Of a DNA stretch of 10,375 nt, positions 7,064-10,375 are shown piece after piece; position 1 is the stretch's first letter; each line of letters begins with the position of its first letter. The DNA is taken from the NCBI GenBank assembly GCA_015064425.1, contig SVSF01000062.1:1-10375 (forward strand). The letters are read 5' to 3'. This stretch comes from Oscillospiraceae bacterium (GTDB lineage Bacteria; Bacillota_A; Clostridia; Oscillospirales; CAG-272). The notes under the pieces are model-generated. The model had not been told where the DNA came from. It saw nothing but the letters and a program-made list of their open reading frames with translations, and did not search any database. The position numbers and the translations under genes were made by a program.

Positions 7064-7939
7064 ATGAAAAAAATTCTGTGCTTCATGATAGCGCTCATGA
7101 CAGTGCTTTTGTGCTCTTGCGGTACGGGAAACTATTCTCCGGGATACATAAGCGGGGATGCGCTTGATAAGTCAGATGAGATAAAAACGGAAGAAAATGT
7201 TAATATTCCGGATTGGCTTATCGGAGGTAGTGAAAATAATACAGGTAACGAGTCCCCGGATACAGATCCTGAAGATGAACGATACACATATGAATTCATA
7301 TCCGATCTTTCATCGTATGAAAAATATATGGATCCCGAGAACAGAGACGAATATCTGATTCTTGTCAACAGTAAAAATACTATTGACGAGACCTATCTTC
7401 CGACGGATCTGGTTGATGTTGCAGATACAAGGAAAGATGGCCGCAACGTTCAAAAAATGCGGGAGTATGCCGCGAGATCTCTCGAAGCTATGTTTATAGA
7501 ACTGAGAGCTAACGGATATACAGACGTGTCTGTAACAAGTGCGTACCGTTCCTACACTTATCAGAATCAGCTTTTCAATAATTATGTAAACACAAGGATG
7601 AATAACGATCCGTCCTTGTCCAGAGAAGAAGCGGAAGCTATCGTGGTTACATTTTCTTCAAGACCCGGTACAAGCGAGCACCAGACGGGGCTTTGCTGCG
7701 ATATGCATAATCTTGCTTCTGCTGACAGGAGCTTCGCGCAGCAGGCGGCTGCGAAATGGCTCGCTGAAAATTGCTATAAGTTTGGATTTATACTCAGATA
7801 TCCCGAAGATAAAACCGGAATCACTAGCATATCTTTTGAACCGTGGCATTTCAGATATGTAGGGAGATACCATGCTTCAAAAATGCATGAACTCGGTATG
7901 TGTTTGGAGGAATATCATGAGTTTTTAAAAAAAGTTTAA
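7064..7939 (+). CDS. Lipoprotein D-alanyl-D-alanine carboxypeptidase, VanY/M15B family
   Basis: A 291-residue predicted cell-surface zinc peptidase that would trim the terminal D-Ala from peptidoglycan stem peptides. The signal sequence MKKILCFMIALMTVLLCSC ends in a lipobox-like LCSC with C19 as the lipidated residue. A low-complexity acidic spacer (about 20-90) leads to the M15B domain (about 95-290). Catalytic motifs are SAYRS (159-163), SEHQTGLCCDM (204-214, zinc ligands H206 and D213) and EPWHFRYVG (259-267, base E259 and zinc ligand H262). The ribosome binding site is weak (GGGTG, about 7 nt before the ATG), which fits coupling to the gene upstream. Nothing around it suggests vancomycin resistance (no vanRS, vanHAX), so general cell-wall remodelling is the likely job. 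No terminator is seen between it and the tRNA gene. Confidence 0.92.
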   Translation: MKKILCFMIALMTVLLCSCGTGNYSPGYISGDALDKSDEIKTEENVNIPDWLIGGSENNTGNESPDTDPEDERYTYEFISDLSSYEKYMDPENRDEYLILVNSKNTIDETYLPTDLVDVADTRKDGRNVQKMREYAARSLEAMFIELRANGYTDVSVTSAYRSYTYQNQLFNNYVNTRMNNDPSLSREEAEAIVVTFSSRPGTSEHQTGLCCDMHNLASADRSFAQQAAAKWLAENCYKFGFILRYPEDKTGITSISFEPWHFRYVGRYHASKMHELGMCLEEYHEFLKKV

Positions 7940-7956
7940 AAAAATAAAAAAATGTC

Positions 7957-7985
7957 TTGCAAAGTCGATTCCTTTGTGTTATAAT
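7957..7985 (+). promoter_or_regulatory. Promoter of tRNA-Glu
   Basis: TTGCAA (7957-7962) and a perfect TATAAT (7980-7985) are 17 nt apart. The transcript should start near 7992, leaving about 29 nt of 5' leader to be removed before the mature tRNA. Confidence 0.85.
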
Positions 7986-8020
7986 AGCTCTGCCGCAGAC
8001 GATGAGTCAGCGGTCGACAC

Positions 8021-8095
8021 GGCCTGTTGGTCAAGCGGTTAAGACGTCGCCCTCTCACGGCGAAAACATGGGTTCGAGTCCCGTACGGGTCACCA
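8021..8095 (+). tRNA. tRNA-Glu (anticodon CUC)
   Basis: A full cloverleaf can be drawn. The acceptor stem is GGCCTGT with ACGGGTC (8021-8027/8085-8091, two G-U pairs). The D stem is GTC/GAC (8030-8032/8043-8045). The anticodon stem is TCGCC/GGCGA (8047-8051/8059-8063) with loop CTCTCAC, giving anticodon CUC at 8054-8056. The T stem is ATGGG/CCCGT (8068-8072/8080-8084) with loop TTCGAGT. The discriminator base is A and CCA is encoded (8093-8095). It reads GAG codons; most bacteria rely on a UUC-anticodon tRNA-Glu for both codons, so this is probably a second isoacceptor. Confidence 0.97.
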
Positions 8096-8100
8096 TAAGA

Positions 8101-8133
8101 AAAAGGATATGCGGCGCATATCCTTTTATCTTT
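8101..8133 (+). terminator. Intrinsic terminator after tRNA-Glu
   Basis: AAAAGGATATGC (8101-8112) pairs perfectly with GCATATCCTTTT (8116-8127) across a 3-nt GGC loop, and TTTT-ATC-TTT follows. It begins 6 nt after the encoded CCA. The strong core is 8 bp, extended by A-U pairs. It lies only 8 nt before the pfp ribosome binding site. Confidence 0.85.
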
Positions 8134-8156
8134 CCAAAAGAAAGGAAATTTGTATC

Positions 8157-9392
8157 GTGGAAAAATTAATCGGTAATGCTATCGTCGGTCAGTCCGGCGG
8201 ACCTACTGCGGCGATAAATGCTACGCTTGCAGGTGTAATAAAAGGTGCTTTTGACAACGACTGTATCGAAACTATTTACGGCGCATTTAACGGTATCGAG
8301 GGCATTCTTGCAGAGAGAATATGCAACCTCAATGAAATCGTAAAGAGTGAAGAGGACATTACAAAGCTTGCGCATACTCCTGCGGCAGCTCTCGGCTCCT
8401 GCAGACTTAAGCTTCCTAAAAAGGAAGATCCTAAGTATGAGGAGACTTTTGAGAAGCTTTTCGATATATTTAAAAAATACAACATAAGATATTTCTTCTA
8501 CATCGGCGGTAATGATTCTATGGATACCGTTGCAAAGCTTTCCGCATATGCTGCATCAAATGCTTATGAAATGAGCATAATGGGTGTTCCCAAGACTATC
8601 GATAATGACGTTATGGGAACTTCACATACTCCCGGATATGGCTCCGCAGCTAAGTATATCGCAACTTCCATGCAAGAAATTATAAGAGACTGCGGTGTTT
8701 ACACAGTAAAAGCAGTTACCATTGTTGAAATAATGGGAAGAGATGCCGGTTGGCTTACTGCTGCTGCGGCATTACCCAGAAAGATATGCGGAGTTGCTCC
8801 CGATCTTATTTACCTCCCTGAAAGAGATTTCAGCTACGATGAGTTTTTCGAAGATGTGGCTAAGGCACTTGAAAAGCATCCTAACGTTGTTGTTGCAGTA
8901 TCCGAAGGACTTCGCTGCGCAGACGGAACATATGTTGGAGAGGGAACTCAGAGCGGTGCCGTTGACGTATTCGGTCATAAATACCTTTCCGGTACCGGTA
9001 AGGCACTTGAGATAGCGGTTAAAGAGAAACTTGGCTGTAAGGTGCGTTCCGTAGAGCTTAACATTCTTCAGAGATGTGCTTCTCATATTGCTTCAAAGAC
9101 CGACATCGAGGAATCCCTTATGGTAGGTCATGCTGCAGTCGATACGGCGGCAAACGGCGTCAGCGGAAAAATGATGTGTTTTGCAAGAACTGAACCTTAT
9201 TCCTGCAAAGCAGTTTACGAAGATATCGAAAAGATAGCAAATAAAGTCAGACACGTTCCCGATGAATTTATAAACGAAAGAGGAAATAACGTTACAGACG
9301 AATGCGTAGACTACATTCTTCCTCTTATCAATGGAGAAGTATACCCCGAATATAAGGACGGACTTCCCGTACATTTTGTTATTGAAAGATAA
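8157..9392 (+). CDS. pfp: Pyrophosphate-dependent 6-phosphofructokinase (PFP type)
   Basis: A 411-residue cytoplasmic glycolytic enzyme that reversibly phosphorylates fructose 6-phosphate at C1. VGQSGGPTAAINATLAG (10-26) is the nucleotide/PPi-binding start. GGNDSMDT (117-124) carries Asp where ATP-dependent enzymes have the second Gly of GGDGS. PKTIDND (145-151) carries Lys where they have PGTIDND. Both substitutions are the known marks of PPi use. MGRDAGWL (193-200) is the substrate-binding MGR motif. The start is GTG at 8157, ten nt after AAAGGA (8141-8146). An in-frame ATG at 8109 is rejected because it lies inside the tRNA terminator hairpin and would add a non-conserved extension. No promoter fits in the 23 nt between terminator and GTG, so expression may come from read-through past tRNA-Glu. 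Phosphoryl donor is inferred from residues only. Confidence 0.93.
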   Translation: MEKLIGNAIVGQSGGPTAAINATLAGVIKGAFDNDCIETIYGAFNGIEGILAERICNLNEIVKSEEDITKLAHTPAAALGSCRLKLPKKEDPKYEETFEKLFDIFKKYNIRYFFYIGGNDSMDTVAKLSAYAASNAYEMSIMGVPKTIDNDVMGTSHTPGYGSAAKYIATSMQEIIRDCGVYTVKAVTIVEIMGRDAGWLTAAAALPRKICGVAPDLIYLPERDFSYDEFFEDVAKALEKHPNVVVAVSEGLRCADGTYVGEGTQSGAVDVFGHKYLSGTGKALEIAVKEKLGCKVRSVELNILQRCASHIASKTDIEESLMVGHAAVDTAANGVSGKMMCFARTEPYSCKAVYEDIEKIANKVRHVPDEFINERGNNVTDECVDYILPLINGEVYPEYKDGLPVHFVIER

Positions 9393-9434
9393 AAAAACAA
9401 TAAAAGAGATATTTTAACTGTAATAAAATACACT

Positions 9435-9470
9435 CTCCGCACAGAAAATAATCTGTGCGGAGATTTTTTT
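9435..9470 (+). terminator. Intrinsic terminator after pfp
   Basis: CTCCGCACAGA (9435-9445) pairs without mismatch with TCTGTGCGGAG (9452-9462) across a 6-nt loop, followed by A and seven Ts (9464-9470). It is the strongest terminator in the window. It ends 2 nt before the ribosome binding site of the next small gene. Confidence 0.95.
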
Positions 9471-9485
9471 ACGGAGGTGTATTTT

Positions 9486-9674
9486 ATGTGTTCATTTAAC
9501 GATGTAAAAAACGGAATGATCGTTGGTGCGGTGCTTGGGACTATGGCAGGCACTGCAGCAGGTATAATGATAAAAATGAAGAAAAAGCCATGCTCACCCA
9601 TGAAGAAGAAACTTCATAAAGCATGCAGCATGATGGAGGATTTTATGAAGAGCATGTCGGACATGACAAAATAA
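9486..9674 (+). CDS. Small glycine-zipper, methionine-rich membrane protein (YtxH-like)
   Basis: A 62-residue protein, MCSFNDVKNGMIVGAVLGTM at the start. The ATG at 9486 has GGAGGT (9473-9478) 7 nt upstream; an in-frame GTG at 9477 lies inside that site and is rejected. A single hydrophobic segment (about 10-29) has glycine at every fourth residue: G10, G14, G18, G22 and G26, a glycine zipper suited to tight helix packing or oligomers. The rest (30-62) is basic and amphipathic, with many lysines. There are 11 methionines and three cysteines (C2, C36, C47). The design recalls the YtxH/general-stress small membrane protein group of Bacillota, a loose resemblance with no known biochemical role. 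Terminators lie directly before and after it. Confidence 0.8.
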   Translation: MCSFNDVKNGMIVGAVLGTMAGTAAGIMIKMKKKPCSPMKKKLHKACSMMEDFMKSMSDMTK

Positions 9675-9681
9675 TGAAAAA

Positions 9682-9721
9682 CAGGGGATAAAGACGGCAA
9701 AGTCTTGTCCTCTGATTTTTT
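9682..9721 (+). terminator. Intrinsic terminator after the small membrane protein gene
   Basis: CAGGGGATAA...GAC (9682-9695) pairs with GTCTTGTCCTCTG (9702-9714), with two G-U pairs and one bulged A, across a 6-nt loop. A run of six Ts follows (9716-9721). Confidence 0.85.
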
Positions 9722-9809
9722 GTTGATACGCTCACTTCGCTTTTTCGCATAAATTTTTTAAAAAATACTATAAATGAAATATCCGAGATGAAAAATTTCT
9801 TAAAAACAC

Positions 9810-9838
9810 TTGACTACAGTAAAGAGTTGATATAAAAT
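9810..9838 (+). promoter_or_regulatory. Promoter of serC
   Basis: TTGACT (9810-9815) and TAAAAT (9833-9838) are 17 nt apart. The transcript should start near 9845, leaving a short leader of about 24 nt with no room for a riboswitch or T-box. The preceding stretch 9722-9809 is A/T-rich, and I see no gene in it. Confidence 0.8.
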
Positions 9839-9868
9839 AGGGTCATATTTTATTAGGAGGAACCTATT

Positions 9869-10375
9869 ATGGAAAGAGTATTTAATTTCTCAGCAGGACC
9901 GTCGATGCTTCCTATGCCTGTTCTTGAAAAGGCAGCAAGCGAACTTATAACATACGGCAACAGCGGTATGTCAGTTATGGAAATGAGCCATCGATCTCCC
10001 GTATATGAAGAAATTATAGCAGAGGCGCAGAAGCTTCTTCGCAAATTGATGAATATACCCGATAACTACAAAGTATTATTTCTTCAGGGCGGAGCGTCCA
10101 CTCAGTTTTCAGCAGTTCCCCTTAATCTGCTTAACGGATCCGGGAAGGCTGATTACATCGTCACCGGACAGTTTTCCAAGAAAGCGTATAAAGAGGCTCA
10201 GAAATTCGGTGATATAAAACTTGTTGCTTCTTCCGAAGATAAGAACAACACTTACATTCCTAAGCTCACTCGTGCGGATTTCAGAGAAGATGCCGATTAC
10301 GTTCACATATGTTTTAACAACACTATTTACGGAACCAAGTGGAACTATATTCCCGATACCGGAGATATTCCTCTT
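9869..10375 (+). CDS. serC: Phosphoserine aminotransferase (N-terminal part, cut by window edge)
   Basis: The first 169 codons are present; the full protein should be about 360 residues. The product converts 3-phosphohydroxypyruvate and glutamate to phosphoserine in serine synthesis and also acts in pyridoxal phosphate synthesis in many bacteria. Signatures are FNFSAGPSMLP (5-15), the substrate-binding pair H41-R42 in EMSHRSPVYEE, the cofactor phosphate loop QGGASTQF (73-80), F102 where E. coli has the cofactor-stacking tryptophan, and HICFNNTIYGTKW (146-158). The lysine that binds pyridoxal phosphate lies beyond the window. AGGAGG (9855-9860) sits 8 nt before the ATG, and the gene has its own promoter. 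Often serA follows, which cannot be checked here. Confidence 0.97.
   Translation, partial: MERVFNFSAGPSMLPMPVLEKAASELITYGNSGMSVMEMSHRSPVYEEIIAEAQKLLRKLMNIPDNYKVLFLQGGASTQFSAVPLNLLNGSGKADYIVTGQFSKKAYKEAQKFGDIKLVASSEDKNNTYIPKLTRADFREDADYVHICFNNTIYGTKWNYIPDTGDIPL

Noticed and set aside
7064..7939. VanY as a vancomycin resistance determinant
   Set aside because: No vanRS, vanHAX or vanZ genes nearby; M15B carboxypeptidases are common in glycopeptide-sensitive Clostridia.
8021..8095. tRNA-Glu as a possible integration site for a mobile element
   Set aside because: No integrase, no direct repeat of the tRNA 3' end in the window, and the flanking genes are housekeeping.
7957..8169. 70-codon open frame spanning the tRNA promoter and tRNA
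   Set aside because: It overlaps a fully folded tRNA, its promoter and its terminator, and the translation has no recognisable features.
9752..9769. A/T palindrome TTTTTTAAAAAA upstream of serC
   Set aside because: Low-complexity A/T sequence pairs by chance; it lies upstream of the serC promoter with no GC stem and no other copy in the window.
9839..9868. Possible riboswitch or T-box before serC
   Set aside because: Only about 24 nt lie between the predicted transcript start and the ATG, too short for either.

Overview
The window reads as chromosome from a low-to-moderate GC member of the Bacillota, most likely class Clostridia (an Oscillospirales/Ruminococcaceae-type gut bacterium is my best guess, not proven). 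Grounds are the gene orders infC-rpmI-rplT and dprA-topA-trmFO, purine-rich AGGAGG-type ribosome binding sites, strong sigma-A-type promoters, U-tailed hairpin terminators, and a pyrophosphate-type phosphofructokinase. No mobile element, CRISPR array or phage gene is visible. This is essentially a housekeeping region.

Left half (1-6004, minus strand, read right to left). A consensus promoter (TTGACA, 17 nt, TATAAT) drives infC-rpmI-rplT, encoding IF3, L35 and L20. Its leader of about 144 nt contains an intrinsic-terminator hairpin just before the infC ribosome binding site, the layout expected for L20-controlled attenuation in Bacillota. infC appears to start at an AUA codon. After the rplT terminator comes a second minus-strand cluster: a SPOUT RNA 2'-O-methyltransferase (YsgA/RlmP type), dprA, topA and the first 62 codons of trmFO. 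Two of its junctions overlap (8 and 11 nt), so it is probably one transcript. It joins rRNA and tRNA modification to DNA processing and supercoiling.

Right half (6053-10375, plus strand). A divergent promoter at 6053-6081 starts a two-gene cell-envelope unit: a membrane-anchored protein with a copper-amine-oxidase-N-like domain (TTG start at 6115) and a lipoprotein D-Ala-D-Ala carboxypeptidase of the VanY/M15B type. Next are a tRNA-Glu(CUC) gene with its own promoter and terminator, and a PPi-dependent phosphofructokinase gene (pfp, GTG start) with no visible promoter of its own. A second terminator follows, then a 62-residue glycine-zipper, methionine-rich small membrane protein, a third terminator, and the promoter and first 169 codons of serC.

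No wholly new system is evident. The points most worth a second look are the infC leader (AUA start, attenuator, and a 9-bp long-range pairing that covers the spacer before the start codon), the three terminator hairpins that sit directly before the ribosome binding site of the next gene, and the small glycine-zipper protein.
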